Counted from the first letter of the stretch, positions 35,301-44,671 are shown. The stretch is 64,000 bases of DNA from Roseomonas sp. CECT 9278 (GCF_918698155.1 NZ_CAKKLX010000019.1:26051-90050), one strand, 5' to 3'. Numbers and translations are program-made. The notes: a model not told the origin generated them from the sequence alone.

Positions 35301-36224
35301 GTGACCACCCAGCTGCTGCTGGTGCAGGCGCTGAACGGCCTGCAGCTCGGCATCCTGTTGTTCCTGGTGGCGGCGGGCCTCACGCTGGTGTTCGGGGTGA
35401 TGGACTTCATCAACCTCGCCCACGGCGTGCAGTACATGCTGGGCGCGTATCTCGGCGCCGCGCTGGCCGCGGCGACGGGGTCGTTCTGGCTGGGGCTGGG
35501 GCTCGCCTTGCCCGCCGCGCTCGCCGCGGGGCTGCTGCTGGAAGTGCTGGTCTTCCGGCATCTGTACGCGCGCGACCACCTCGCGCAGGTGCTCGCCACC
35601 TTCGGTGTCATCCTGTTCCTGAACGAGGGCGTGAAGGTGGTGTTCGGCGCCGCCCCGCTGCAGGTCGCGATCCCGCCGCTGCTCGAAGGTGGGGTCGAGA
35701 TCATGCCCGGCCTGCAATACCCGCTCTATCGCGTGGCGGTGCTGGGCGCGGGGCTGGCGACCGGCGGGCTGCTGTGGTGGCTGGTCGAGCGCACGCGCAT
35801 CGGCATGCTGGTGCGCGCGGGGGCGACCAACGCGCCGATGGTCTCCGCCCTTGGCGTGGACATCAATCGGCTGTTCACGCTGGTGTTTGCCTTCGGCGCC
35901 ATGCTGGCGGGCTTCGCCGGCGTGCTGGCGGGGCCGATCTTCTCGGTCGAACCGGGCATGGGTGACAATGTGCTGATCCTGGCCTTCGTGGTGATCGTGA
36001 TCGGCGGGATCGGGTCGATCCGCGGCGCCTTCATCGCGGCCCTGCTGGTCGGGCTGATCGACACGCTGGGCAAGTCGGTGGCGCCCGACCTGCTGCGCCT
36101 GGTGCTGGACCCGTCCAGCGCGCGCCAGGCCGGCGCGGCGCTCGCCTCGATGCTGGTCTATGTCGCGATGGCGGCGATCCTCGCCTTCCGCCCGGCCGGC
36201 CTGTTCCCGGTGCGCGCGGGCTGA
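35301..36224 (+). CDS. Branched-chain amino acid-type ABC permease (LivH family)
   Basis: A 307-residue membrane permease of about eight helices. ALNGLQLGILLFLVAAGLTLVFGVMDFINLAHG is the classic LivH N-terminus. A GTG start at 35301 is used because no ATG precedes the first helix. The stop overlaps the next permease by one base (TGATG). Confidence 0.93.
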   Translation: MTTQLLLVQALNGLQLGILLFLVAAGLTLVFGVMDFINLAHGVQYMLGAYLGAALAAATGSFWLGLGLALPAALAAGLLLEVLVFRHLYARDHLAQVLATFGVILFLNEGVKVVFGAAPLQVAIPPLLEGGVEIMPGLQYPLYRVAVLGAGLATGGLLWWLVERTRIGMLVRAGATNAPMVSALGVDINRLFTLVFAFGAMLAGFAGVLAGPIFSVEPGMGDNVLILAFVVIVIGGIGSIRGAFIAALLVGLIDTLGKSVAPDLLRLVLDPSSARQAGAALASMLVYVAMAAILAFRPAGLFPVRAG

Positions 36225-37144
36225 TGCGCGACATCGCCGTGCCTGTCGTCGTGCTCGTCGCGCTCGCGGCCGCGCCGTGGCTCGGCTTCGGTGGGTCCTA
36301 CGAGACCACGCTGATGGCACGCGTCATGATCCTCGGCATGGCGGCGGTCTCGCTGGCGTTTCTTGTCGGCGGCGCCGGACTGGTCAGCCTGGGGCACGCG
36401 GCCGCGCTCGGCATCGGCGCCTATGCGGTCGCGATCCTCGATGCGCATGGCATCACCGACGCCGCGCGCGTGCTGCCCGCGGCGATCGGCGCGGCGGCGA
36501 TCTTCTCGCTGGTGACTGGTGCGATCGCCATCCGCACCTCCGGCGTGCACTTCATCATGATCACGCTGGCCTTCGGGCAGATGGCCTTCTTCACCGCCTC
36601 CTCGCTCGCGGCCTATGGCGGGGATGACGGCTACACGATGTACAGCCGCACCGAACTCGCGGGCACGCGGCTGCTCGAGAACCGCCTGGCCTTCCACTAC
36701 ATCTGCCTCGCAGCGCTCGCGCTGACCTGGGCGGTGTGCGCGATGCTGCTCGCCTCGCGCTTCGGCCGCGTGCTGCGCGCGGCGCGGGAGAACGCACAGC
36801 GCGTCGAAGCCGTCGGCCTCGCGCCCTACCCCTTCCGACTGGTCGGCTACACGCTGGCGGGTGCGATGGGCGGCCTGGCGGGCTTCCTGCTGGCCAACGC
36901 GACCGAATTCGTCTCCCCCGCCACGCTGTCCTGGCAGCGCTCGGGCGAATTGCTGTTCATGGTGATCCTGGGCGGCGCGGGGCGGCTGTGGGGCGCCATC
37001 CTCGGCGCGCTGGTCTTCGTGCTGCTGGAGACCTGGCTCGCCCAGCAGATGCAGCACTGGAAGCTGGTGTTCGGGCCGCTGCTGGTGCTGTCGGTCATCT
37101 TCCTGCGCGGCGGCCTCGCCGGCCTGGTGGCGCGCCGTGGCTGA
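36224..37144 (+). CDS. Branched-chain amino acid-type ABC permease (LivM family)
   Basis: A 306-residue permease. Features include MAAVSLAFLVGGAGLVSLGHAAALGIGAYA and RVLRAARENAQRVEAVGLAPYPFRLVGYTLAGAMGGLAGFLLA, typical LivM segments. It overlaps livH by one base and the following ATPase gene by 8 bases, so the transporter parts are translationally coupled. Confidence 0.93.
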   Translation: MRDIAVPVVVLVALAAAPWLGFGGSYETTLMARVMILGMAAVSLAFLVGGAGLVSLGHAAALGIGAYAVAILDAHGITDAARVLPAAIGAAAIFSLVTGAIAIRTSGVHFIMITLAFGQMAFFTASSLAAYGGDDGYTMYSRTELAGTRLLENRLAFHYICLAALALTWAVCAMLLASRFGRVLRAARENAQRVEAVGLAPYPFRLVGYTLAGAMGGLAGFLLANATEFVSPATLSWQRSGELLFMVILGGAGRLWGAILGALVFVLLETWLAQQMQHWKLVFGPLLVLSVIFLRGGLAGLVARRG

Positions 37145-37889
37145 ACCGCTGCTGCGCCTCGATGGGCTGCGCAAGCATTTTGGCAGGCTGGCGGTCACCG
37201 ATGGCGTGACGCTCGATGTCCTGCCCGGCGAGATCCACGCCATCATCGGCCCGAACGGCGCGGGCAAGACCACGCTGATCCACGAGATCACCGGCATCGT
37301 CGCCCCCGATGACGGCCGCATCGTCTTCGCCGGGGCCGACATCACGCGCCTGTCGCTGCCGGCGCGCGCGCGCGCGGGCCTGGCGCGCAGCTTCCAGATC
37401 ACCAGCATCGTCGGCGGCTTCAGCGTGCTGGAGAACGTCGCGCTGGCGGTCCAGGCGCGCAGCGGGTCGTCCTTCCGCTTCGCCTTCCCCGCCGCGCGCG
37501 AAGGCGCGCTGAACGCCGCCGCGATGGAGGCGCTGGACCAGGTCGGCCTCGCGGACCGCGCCGCGCTGCCCGCCGGCACGCTCAGCCATGGCGAGAAGCG
37601 CGCGCTGGAACTGGCCATCGCACTCGCCACCCGCCCGCGCCTGCTGCTGCTGGACGAACCACTCGCCGGCGCCGGGCCGCAGGAGACCGACCGCCTGGTC
37701 GCGCTGCTCACGCGGCTGCGCGCCGCCTACACCATCCTGCTGGTCGAACACGACATGCAGGCCGTCTTCGCCCTGGCGGACCGCATCTCTGTGCTGGTTT
37801 ATGGACGCATCATCGCCACCGGAACCGTCGCCGCCATCCGCGCCAATGCCGCCGTCCGCGCCGCCTACCTGGGCGAGGACGACACCTGA
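37137..37889 (+). CDS. Branched-chain amino acid-type ABC ATP-binding protein (LivG family)
   Basis: A 250-residue ATPase with Walker A GPNGAGKTT near 39, RSFQITSIVGGFSVLENVALAV, an LSHGEKRALELAIAL signature and Walker B LLLLDEPLAGAGPQE. The GTG start at 37137 lies within the end of livM. A small TGATG overlap links it to livF. Confidence 0.94.
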   Translation: MAEPLLRLDGLRKHFGRLAVTDGVTLDVLPGEIHAIIGPNGAGKTTLIHEITGIVAPDDGRIVFAGADITRLSLPARARAGLARSFQITSIVGGFSVLENVALAVQARSGSSFRFAFPAAREGALNAAAMEALDQVGLADRAALPAGTLSHGEKRALELAIALATRPRLLLLDEPLAGAGPQETDRLVALLTRLRAAYTILLVEHDMQAVFALADRISVLVYGRIIATGTVAAIRANAAVRAAYLGEDDT

Positions 37890-38590
37890 TGCTGGCGGTC
37901 GGGAACCTCGTCGCCGGCTATGGCGGCGCCCGCGTGCTGCACGGCATCGACCTCGAGGTCGGCGCCGGCGAGGTGGTGACGCTGCTCGGCCGCAACGGCA
38001 TGGGCAAGACCACCACGGTGCGTGCCATCATGGGGCTGCTGCACCCCGATTCCGGGCGCATCGCGATCGACGGCGCCGACGTGACGGGCCTGCCCCCGCA
38101 CCGCATCGCGCAGCGCGGCATCGGCCTGGTGCCCGAAGGCCGCCAGGTGTTTCCCACCCTGACGGTCGAGGAAAACCTGATCGCCACCGCCGCCAACCGC
38201 ACCGGCGGCCCGCCGCGCTGGACGCTGCCCGGCGTGCTGGCGCTGTTCCCGCGCCTGGCGGAACGCCGTCGCAACCTTGGCGCGCGGCTGTCGGGCGGAG
38301 AACAGCAGATGGTCGCCATCGCCCGCGCGCTGATGACCAACCCCCGCCTGCTGATCCTGGACGAGGCGACCGAGGGCCTGGCGCCGCTGATCCGCGCCGA
38401 GATCTGGGCCGTGCTCGCGACGCTGCGCGCCGAGGGCCAGGCGATCCTGCTGATCGACAAGAACCTCGCGGCCTTGCAGCGCCTGGCCGACCGGCACGTG
38501 GTGATCGAGAAAGGCCGCGTGGTCTGGACCGGCAGCAGCGAGGATCTCGCCGCGGCGCCCGAGATCCGCGACACCTACCTTCACGTCTGA
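37889..38590 (+). CDS. Branched-chain amino acid-type ABC ATP-binding protein (LivF family)
   Basis: A 233-residue second ATPase. Walker A is GRNGMGKTT; RGIGLVPEGRQVFPTLTVEENL is diagnostic for LivF; the signature is LSGGEQQMVAIARAL and Walker B LLILDEATEGLAP. It completes the five-part transporter and is followed 47 bases later by a cupin gene. Confidence 0.94.
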   Translation: MLAVGNLVAGYGGARVLHGIDLEVGAGEVVTLLGRNGMGKTTTVRAIMGLLHPDSGRIAIDGADVTGLPPHRIAQRGIGLVPEGRQVFPTLTVEENLIATAANRTGGPPRWTLPGVLALFPRLAERRRNLGARLSGGEQQMVAIARALMTNPRLLILDEATEGLAPLIRAEIWAVLATLRAEGQAILLIDKNLAALQRLADRHVVIEKGRVVWTGSSEDLAAAPEIRDTYLHV

Positions 38591-38637
38591 ACCGAAGCCG
38601 GGCAAGACTTCGCCCGCGACACCCAGGAGGACCCGCC

Positions 38638-39081
38638 ATGACCAGCATGACCGCAGGCATCACCCCCGCCGGGGAGGGCGAAGGCGGCGTGGTGTGGAAC
38701 ATCCTCGGCCAGACCTACCGGCCGGTGGCGCATTCGGAGTCCTGCTTCGCCTTCGACACGCTGTTCCCCGACGGCACCTTCGTGCCGCCGCACATCCATG
38801 CGTCGCAGGACGAGTTCATCCGCGTGCTGGAAGGCCGCTTCGACCTGGTGCTGGACGGGCAGCCCGCGCAGGCCAAGGCCGGCGACCTGATCCGCATGCC
38901 CAAGGGCATCATGCACGGCATCTTCAACAAGTCGGGCGCGCCGGTGCGCGCGTTGTTCTGGGTGAGCCCGGCGAAGGGCCTGTATTCGCTGTTCACGCGC
39001 ATCCACAACGTGGCGGACCCCGGCGAGGTGGTGCGGATCGCCAGCGAATACGAGGTGGAATTCCTGCCCCCGCCGGGGTGA
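38638..39081 (+). CDS. Small cupin-domain protein
   Basis: A 147-residue single-domain cupin. Motif 1 is PHIHASQDEFIRVLEGRFDL (metal-binding His, His, Glu) and motif 2 AGDLIRMPKGIMHGIFN contributes the last His. It may be a small dioxygenase, isomerase or sensor. A strong CAGGAGG site precedes the ATG. Position right behind the liv operon suggests it acts on the imported compound; this is inference. Confidence 0.85.
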   Translation: MTSMTAGITPAGEGEGGVVWNILGQTYRPVAHSESCFAFDTLFPDGTFVPPHIHASQDEFIRVLEGRFDLVLDGQPAQAKAGDLIRMPKGIMHGIFNKSGAPVRALFWVSPAKGLYSLFTRIHNVADPGEVVRIASEYEVEFLPPPG

Positions 39082-39092
39082 CGCCAACCGGC

Positions 39093-39111
39093 GCGGGGGG
39101 CCTTCCCCCGC
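39093..39111. terminator. Hairpin between convergent cupin and hydratase genes
   Basis: GCGGGGG at 39093-39099 pairs with CCCCCGC at 39105-39111 around a 5-base loop. It occupies the 32-base gap between two convergent genes and can serve both. The run after it (CCCCTATTTC) is only mildly T-rich. Confidence 0.55.
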
Positions 39112-39113
39112 CC

Positions 39114-39884
39114 CTATTTCTTCTTCCGTGCGGCGAAGTCGCCCAGCATCCGCCGCGGTTCCTCCGTTCGCCACGAGGCCCCGAAGGCGTCCACGCCGGC
39201 GGCGATCGCGGCGGTCTGCGGCAGGTCCTCCCAGCGCCGGATCAGCGCCTTCTGCGCGCGGATCGCGGCGGGGCCGGCCTCCAGCAGCATCGCCACCCAT
39301 TCATCGACCGCGGCGTCCAGCGCCTCGGGGGTCGTGACACGTTCGACCAGCCCCCAGTCCAGCGCCTCGGCCGCGCCGATCGTCTCGGCCAGCAGCAGCA
39401 GGCGGCGCGTGCGGCCCCAGCCGATCAGCTGCGGCAGCAGCGCCGCCTCGACGACGGATGGGATGCCCACGCGCACTTCCGGCATGCCGAATTTCGCGTG
39501 CTCGGCCGCGATCCGCAGGTCGCAGGCCGCGGCCACTTCCAGCCCCGCACCCAGGCACCAGCCATTCACCCGCGCGATGACCGGCACCGGCAGGTCGCGG
39601 ATCGCGCGGCAGCAGCCATGCACCAGGCGGATGAAGGCACGCGCGCCCTTCTCGTCCGGGATCGCCGCCATGGCGGTGATGTCCGCACCACCGATGAAGG
39701 CGCGCGGCCCCGCGCCGGTCAGCACCACCGCGCGCAGCGCGGCATCGGCGCCGAGCGCGGCGAAGGCCGCGGCGAAATCCTCCATCAGCGGCGGGTTCAG
39801 CGTATTGAGCTTCGCGTCGTGATCCACCACGACCCGCGCCACGCGCCCGCTATGGGTTCGCTGCACATCGATGCGTCCGGCCAT
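39114..39884 (-). CDS. Enoyl-CoA hydratase/isomerase family protein
   Basis: A 256-residue crotonase-fold enzyme. Oxyanion-hole motifs are AFIGGADITAM and VNGWCLGAGLEVAAACDLRIAAEHAKFGMPEVRVGIPSVVEAAL, where the Glu of MPEV and of SVVEA are the usual catalytic positions. It ends in ARKKK. The start at 39884 places similarity at the N-terminus; the open frame upstream is a GC-rich chance extension. Substrate unknown; it is single in its direction. Confidence 0.87.
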   Translation of the reverse strand: MAGRIDVQRTHSGRVARVVVDHDAKLNTLNPPLMEDFAAAFAALGADAALRAVVLTGAGPRAFIGGADITAMAAIPDEKGARAFIRLVHGCCRAIRDLPVPVIARVNGWCLGAGLEVAAACDLRIAAEHAKFGMPEVRVGIPSVVEAALLPQLIGWGRTRRLLLLAETIGAAEALDWGLVERVTTPEALDAAVDEWVAMLLEAGPAAIRAQKALIRRWEDLPQTAAIAAGVDAFGASWRTEEPRRMLGDFAARKKK

Positions 39885-40016
39885 TGTGGTCCTCCCTGCC
39901 GGCATCCTGCGCCGGGGCGCGCGGGTTGCCCAGCGGCGGGCGTGCAGCGACGCGTTGACAGCATCGCGGCGGCCCGGCCTTAACCTGGCCGAACGCCGCG
40001 GAGCACCAGAGCCTCG

Positions 40017-41300
40017 ATGATCGCCGACGTCATTCCCTGGGTGCTGGGCGCCGCGCTGGTGCTGTTCCTCGCCTGGCCGCGCCGGCGCATGCGCATCAGC
40101 CAGGTCTATCGCGTCTCGCCGCAGGACCTGTGGGATGCCACCGTCCCGCATCCCGCCCGCCCCAACCAGTTCGACGCGATCGAGCGCTACGACTGGACGC
40201 CGGGCTCCGACAGCGAGGCCATCATCCACTACCGCGGTGCCGGCCGCGCCCACTACAGCCACGACGCGGCCGAGGACCGCCTGCAGGTCGGCCAGCTGAT
40301 CGTCACGCTGAACGGCGCCGGCGAGGCCGCCGAGAAGCTGACCTGCCACACCACCATCAGCCCCGATCCCGGTGGCACGCGGCTCACCATGGACATCACC
40401 TTCGAGACGCTGGGCCGGCGCGGCGGCTGGCAATGGGCGCAGCTGCTGCTGCGCGGGCTGACCGGCGCCAGCCTGCGGCTGCAGATGAACGCGGTGCTGG
40501 CGAAATCCGGCGCCTTCGACCGCTACGCCGCGGCGCATGGCACCGCGCCGGCCGGCGCCAGCGTGCTCGGCATGCGCGTGTCGGGCATGGCGCTGCTGCT
40601 TGCGGTGGTGGCCTGCGGCTGGTGGGCCTGGAGCTTCGGGCCGTGGCTGGCGCTCGCCCTGGTCGCCGGCATGGTGGCGCACGAGGCCGGGCATGTCGCC
40701 GTCATGCGTGCCTTCGGCGACCGGTCCTCCGCCTTCTACTTCGTGCCCTTTCTGGGCGGTGTGGCGATCGGGCGGATGAACCACGCGCAGGATTGGCGGC
40801 ACGCGGCCATGGTGCTGGGCGGGCCGGCGGCGGGTCTGGGCTCGGCGCTGGTGGCGGGCGGGCTGGGCTGGGTGCTGGGCAGCGACTTCCTGCTGGCCTG
40901 CGGTGCCTTCTTCGCCGCCATCAACCTGTTCAACCTGCTGCCGATCCCGCCGCTGGATGGCGGGCAGCTCGCGTTGATCGCACTGCGGCCTTTCCTGCCG
41001 GCGGCGGTGCTGCGCCATGTCGGGACGGCGCTGGCGGCTGGCGGGTTCGCGCTGGCGCTGTGGTGGGATTTCGGTCTGCTGACCTGGGTGCTCGGGGCCT
41101 TCACGCTTGCCGCGCTGCTGGCGCCGGGCGGCATCGTGCCGGCCGGGCGGGTGGCGCTGTCGCGCGGCGGCGCGGCCGGGCTGATGGTGGTCGGCGTGGG
41201 TCTCGCGGTGCTGCTGGCGGGGCTGTGGGGCGCGATCACCTTCAGCGCCGGGCTGCTGGCGCTGCTGCGCGCGCTGGCGGACGGGCCCTTCGCCGGCTGA
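40017..41300 (+). CDS. START-like/site-2-protease fusion membrane protein
   Basis: A 427-residue protein in two parts. After a short N-terminal membrane anchor (IPWVLGAALVLFLAW), residues ~28-170 look like a polyketide-cyclase/START-like (SRPBCC) domain: VYRVSPQDLWDATV... and LTMDITFETL. Residues ~185-427 form a multi-pass M50-type metalloprotease with H222-E223-x2-H226 (AHEAGH) and the second metal-ligand motif NLLPIPPLDGG (Asp314). A substrate could be bound by the first part and cut in the membrane by the second. Neighbours give no hint of the target, and no anti-sigma factor is adjacent. Confidence 0.75.
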   Translation: MIADVIPWVLGAALVLFLAWPRRRMRISQVYRVSPQDLWDATVPHPARPNQFDAIERYDWTPGSDSEAIIHYRGAGRAHYSHDAAEDRLQVGQLIVTLNGAGEAAEKLTCHTTISPDPGGTRLTMDITFETLGRRGGWQWAQLLLRGLTGASLRLQMNAVLAKSGAFDRYAAAHGTAPAGASVLGMRVSGMALLLAVVACGWWAWSFGPWLALALVAGMVAHEAGHVAVMRAFGDRSSAFYFVPFLGGVAIGRMNHAQDWRHAAMVLGGPAAGLGSALVAGGLGWVLGSDFLLACGAFFAAINLFNLLPIPPLDGGQLALIALRPFLPAAVLRHVGTALAAGGFALALWWDFGLLTWVLGAFTLAALLAPGGIVPAGRVALSRGGAAGLMVVGVGLAVLLAGLWGAITFSAGLLALLRALADGPFAG

Positions 41301-41426
41301 GCGACCCTTCGCGCATCCAGCGGACGGCGCATCCCGCAGACCGGCCCCGGATCTCTCCCCGCCCGCCCCGCCATCCAGGAGGGTGTCCGTCGGGTGGTGG
41401 CATGCTCCGACGGCCGCCGGGCACGC

Positions 41427-42638
41427 TCAGCGCGCCACCGCGAAGCCCGCCATCGCCGCATAGCCGCCCGCGATCGCCGCGAGTTCCTCCCGCGCGATCA
41501 CATCCTCGATCCGCGCGAAGCCCTCGGGCGCGCGTTCGCTCACCACATCCACCACCCGCTCCGGCCCGCCGCGGCGGTTGCTGCGCACGATCTCCGCGGT
41601 CTTCGGCAGCCGCTCCGCTTCGTAGGCGGCGAGCGCATCCGGCACGGCGCGCTCTGCCAGCAGCCCCGCCAGGCAGCGCGCATCCAGCACCGCCTGCGAC
41701 GCGCCGTTCGACCCCACCGGGTACATCGGGTGCGCCGCATCGCCCAGCAGCGTCACGCGCCCCTGCGTCCACCACGGCAGCGGGTCGCGGTCGCACATGG
41801 GGTATTCCCAGAATTCCGGGCTGCCGCGCACCAGCGCCTCGACATCCAGGAACGGGATGCGGAAGCGCGCGACATGGGGCAGCACATCGTCGAGGCGCCC
41901 AGGCCGCGACCAATCCTCGCGCCGCGGCGGCGGCTTCGTGGCGTCGCCGATCTGCGCGCAGACCACCCAATTGGTCAGCCGCGTGCCCGGCGCGGCGCCG
42001 GCGGCGATCGGATACAGCACCAGCTTCTCGGTCATGTCGCCGGCGACGATCATGGTGTCGCCGCCCTCGAAGGCCGGCCAATCGACGGCACCGCGCCACA
42101 TCTGGATGCCGTTCCAGCGGATCCCCGCCTCATCGGGGTGCAGGGCGGCGCGCAGCACGGAATGGATGCCGTCGGCGCCGACCAGCGCGGCCCCGCGCGC
42201 GCTGCGCCCATCGGCGAAGCGCGCCGTCACGCCATCGGCGTCCTGCGTGAAGCCCGCCAGCCGCGCGCCGGTCACCAACGCATCATCGCCCAGCCTGTCG
42301 CGCGCCGCCTGCCACAGCACCGCATGCAGGTGCCCGCGATGGATCGAGAATTGCGGCACGCCATGCCCGGCCCAGGTGCCGCGCTTCTCGACCCAGATCT
42401 CCTGCCCGAAGCGGTTCAGGTAGCGCAGTTCGCGCGTGCGCACCGCCACCGCATCCAGCGCCGGCAGCAGCCCGAGCGCCGCCAGTTCGCCGATCGCATG
42501 CGGCAGCGTGTTGATGCCCACGCCGAGCGGCCGCACCGCCTGCGCGGCCTCGAACACCGTGCAGGGAATGCCGCGTTCGTGCAGCGACAGCGCGAGCACC
42601 AGCCCGCCCACCCCGCCGCCCGCGACCAGGATGGTCAC
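41427..42638 (-). CDS. FAD-dependent aromatic monooxygenase (salicylate hydroxylase-like)
   Basis: A 403-residue flavoprotein hydroxylase. The N-terminal Rossmann motif is VAGGGVGGLVLAL; VGADGIHSVLRAAL is the DG motif; and VTLLGDAAHPMYPVGSNGASQAVLDA is the second FAD motif of group A monooxygenases. It would hydroxylate a phenolic acid using NAD(P)H and oxygen. A GTG at 42638 is preferred because it gives the standard N-terminus and overlaps the stop of a short upstream ORF (GTGA). No ring-cleavage genes are adjacent. Confidence 0.88.
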   Translation of the reverse strand: MTILVAGGGVGGLVLALSLHERGIPCTVFEAAQAVRPLGVGINTLPHAIGELAALGLLPALDAVAVRTRELRYLNRFGQEIWVEKRGTWAGHGVPQFSIHRGHLHAVLWQAARDRLGDDALVTGARLAGFTQDADGVTARFADGRSARGAALVGADGIHSVLRAALHPDEAGIRWNGIQMWRGAVDWPAFEGGDTMIVAGDMTEKLVLYPIAAGAAPGTRLTNWVVCAQIGDATKPPPRREDWSRPGRLDDVLPHVARFRIPFLDVEALVRGSPEFWEYPMCDRDPLPWWTQGRVTLLGDAAHPMYPVGSNGASQAVLDARCLAGLLAERAVPDALAAYEAERLPKTAEIVRSNRRGGPERVVDVVSERAPEGFARIEDVIAREELAAIAGGYAAMAGFAVAR

Positions 42639-42799
42639 GCCGGATCGTCCGCCGGCGGCGCGGTGTCCTCCGGCCAGGCGGCACGCCGCTTCGCGCATTG
42701 GCGCAGCACGACGGCCGCCACCACGCCCGCCGCCGCGGTGGTCACCACCGACGCCACCGCCACGCCCACGATCCCGGCCCCGATCACGCGAAGGAACAT
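42635..42799 (-). CDS. Short single-membrane-span protein
   Basis: A 54-residue ORF with one hydrophobic stretch (residues ~3-32, Ala/Val-rich) followed by RQCAKRRA and an acidic, Pro-rich tail, suggesting an N-out or N-in anchor with a cytoplasmic tail. Its stop overlaps the GTG start of the monooxygenase gene, so it may serve to couple translation or be a small membrane partner. No family recognised. A longer frame upstream exists, but MFLRVIG is a natural beginning. Confidence 0.5.
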   Translation of the reverse strand: MFLRVIGAGIVGVAVASVVTTAAAGVVAAVVLRQCAKRRAAWPEDTAPPADDPA

Positions 42800-42928
42800 T
42801 GCATCACCCCATTCTCGCCAAGGTAGTATCCTGCCCGGCGGCACACGCGGCCGGGACGTCGTGTCGTGCAAACACTAGCCTGCCGCCGCGGCGCCGTCGC
42901 GGCCATGCCCAAAGGGAGAAACCAAGCC

Positions 42929-43918
42929 ATGTCCATCCAACGCCGCGCACTGCTGGGCGCCGGGCTTGCCTCTGCCGCAGCCCTGCCCTTCGCCCGGCTG
43001 GAAGCCGCGGCACCCATGATCGGCCGTGGCGCCCCCGCCTGGTACCGCTTCCGCTTCGGGGAATACGAGGTGACCGTCGTCTCCGACGGCGCGCTGCCGC
43101 TCGGCAAGGCGGAGGATTCCTTCGTCGGCGCCGGCCCCGGCGAGGTCAATGCCATGATGCGCGCCGCGCTGCTGGACCCGGCCAATGCGCTGCTGGAGCA
43201 GAACGCCGTCATCGTGAACACCGGCCGTCACCTGATCCTGTTCGACACCGGCATGGGCGACAGCATGGGCCCGGCCAGCCAGATGTTCGGCCCCACCACC
43301 GGCCGCCTGCTGCGCAACATGCGCGCCGCCGGCATCGAGCCCGCGCAGATCGACATGGTCGTGCTCTCCCACGCGCATTGCGACCATTGCTGGGCGCTGG
43401 TGGACGCGCAGGGCAACCGCAACTTCCCGAACGCCCAGGTCGCGATCAGCGAGGCCGACCTGGCCTATTGGACCAACGACGCGAATATCCGCGGGCCGGC
43501 CTTCATGGAGCCCTTCATCCGCGGCGCGCAGAAGAACCTCAACGCCTATCGCGACCGCATGGTGATGCTGCGCGACGGCGCCGAGGTGGTTCCCGGCGTG
43601 ACCGCCATCTCGGCCCCCGGGCATACGGTGGGGCACACCATCTTCGCCATCGCCTCGGGGCCGCGCGTGATGGTCTATACGGGCGACCTCGCGCATCATC
43701 ACATCCTGCTGCTGCAGCGCCCGCTGCTGGAATTCGCCTTCGACACCGACCCGAAGCTCTCGGCCCAGACGCGCGCGCGGCTGCTGGAACGCTTCGCCAC
43801 CGACCAGCCGCAGGTGCTGTCCTATCACTTCCCCTGGCCGGGGCTGGGCAATGTGGTGAAGGCCGGCCAGGGCTATGCCTGGGTGCCGGCGCCGATGGAC
43901 GTGACGTCGCTGGGCTGA
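42929..43918 (+). CDS. Secreted MBL-fold metallohydrolase
   Basis: A 329-residue metallo-beta-lactamase-fold protein with a Tat-like signal peptide (MSIQRRALLGAGLASAAAL). The metal motif is SHAHCDHCW (H148, H150, D152, H153); later ligands are in APGHTVGHT, YTGDLAHH and LSYHFPWPGLG. It resembles lactonase-like (AiiA/quorum-quenching or arylsulfatase-type) MBL proteins with unknown substrate. ATG at 42929 chosen because AAAGGGA at 42911-42917 and the signal peptide fit; an ATG at 42905 is the alternative. Confidence 0.87.
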   Translation: MSIQRRALLGAGLASAAALPFARLEAAAPMIGRGAPAWYRFRFGEYEVTVVSDGALPLGKAEDSFVGAGPGEVNAMMRAALLDPANALLEQNAVIVNTGRHLILFDTGMGDSMGPASQMFGPTTGRLLRNMRAAGIEPAQIDMVVLSHAHCDHCWALVDAQGNRNFPNAQVAISEADLAYWTNDANIRGPAFMEPFIRGAQKNLNAYRDRMVMLRDGAEVVPGVTAISAPGHTVGHTIFAIASGPRVMVYTGDLAHHHILLLQRPLLEFAFDTDPKLSAQTRARLLERFATDQPQVLSYHFPWPGLGNVVKAGQGYAWVPAPMDVTSLG

Positions 43919-43940
43919 GGCGGACGCGCCGGGGCGCGGT

Positions 43941-44561
43941 TCAGCACTGCCAGAGGAACTTGCCGCCGCCCCACGTGCAGTCGCAGGCAAAAAGATACGC
44001 CGCACCGCCACCGAAATTCATGGCGGTGCCGTGCTCAGGCCCTTCCTCGAGCCGGGCGACGAAGCGCAACGCCCGGCCGCAATGGTCGCAAGCGGGCGTC
44101 TCGTCCCCCTGCAACCAGTCTGGCGCGCCGCCGATCTGGCCGAGCACCTCGCGCCCGCGGCCCGGATGGGCCTCGGCCCAGCGGGCGCACGCATCCTCGT
44201 AGCCGGCGGCCTCGACCGTCTCGACGCGTGCGGCGTGGCGCGCCGCGCCGATGGCGTTGCCCTGCGCGGGAAGATCGGCCGGCAGCAGATCCGCGCCCTC
44301 GCAAGGCAGCACCGCGTTGCCGCCGCTGTCGGGATTCCATTCGTCGCACATGCCCGGGCTGTTCTGGCACATGAAGACCAGGTGGCGGCGCGCCTGCGCC
44401 TGCTCGGCAATCGTGCACAGGTATCGCATGTGGCCGTGACAGGCATGGCACGCCGGCCAGGCGAAGCCGGGCGGCACCAGGGGCGTGCCGCCGAAGCGCG
44501 CGACGGCGATCGATGTCTCGGGCGCGGCGCGATCCAGCACCAGAAGATCAATGCGCGGCAT
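43941..44561 (-). CDS. DUF1963-like cysteine-rich protein
   Basis: A 206-residue soluble protein. VARFGGTPLVPPGFAWPACHACHGHMRYLCTI resembles the YwqG/DUF1963 pattern (FGG.P..P....WP.C..C...M.F). Later CQNSPGMCDEW, CDHCGRAL and CDCTW give many Cys pairs that could bind zinc. Function unknown. Start at 44561 gives the conserved N-terminus. Confidence 0.7.
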   Translation of the reverse strand: MPRIDLLVLDRAAPETSIAVARFGGTPLVPPGFAWPACHACHGHMRYLCTIAEQAQARRHLVFMCQNSPGMCDEWNPDSGGNAVLPCEGADLLPADLPAQGNAIGAARHAARVETVEAAGYEDACARWAEAHPGRGREVLGQIGGAPDWLQGDETPACDHCGRALRFVARLEEGPEHGTAMNFGGGAAYLFACDCTWGGGKFLWQC

Positions 44562-44671
44562 GCGGGGTCTCAAGGGCCAGGGTGATCGACACGGCAAGGA
44601 TCAGAGCATCGTTCGCGGAGGTTAGACACGACGCCGCCCTGGGTCACCGACCACGTCCTTCCCATCCGGCC

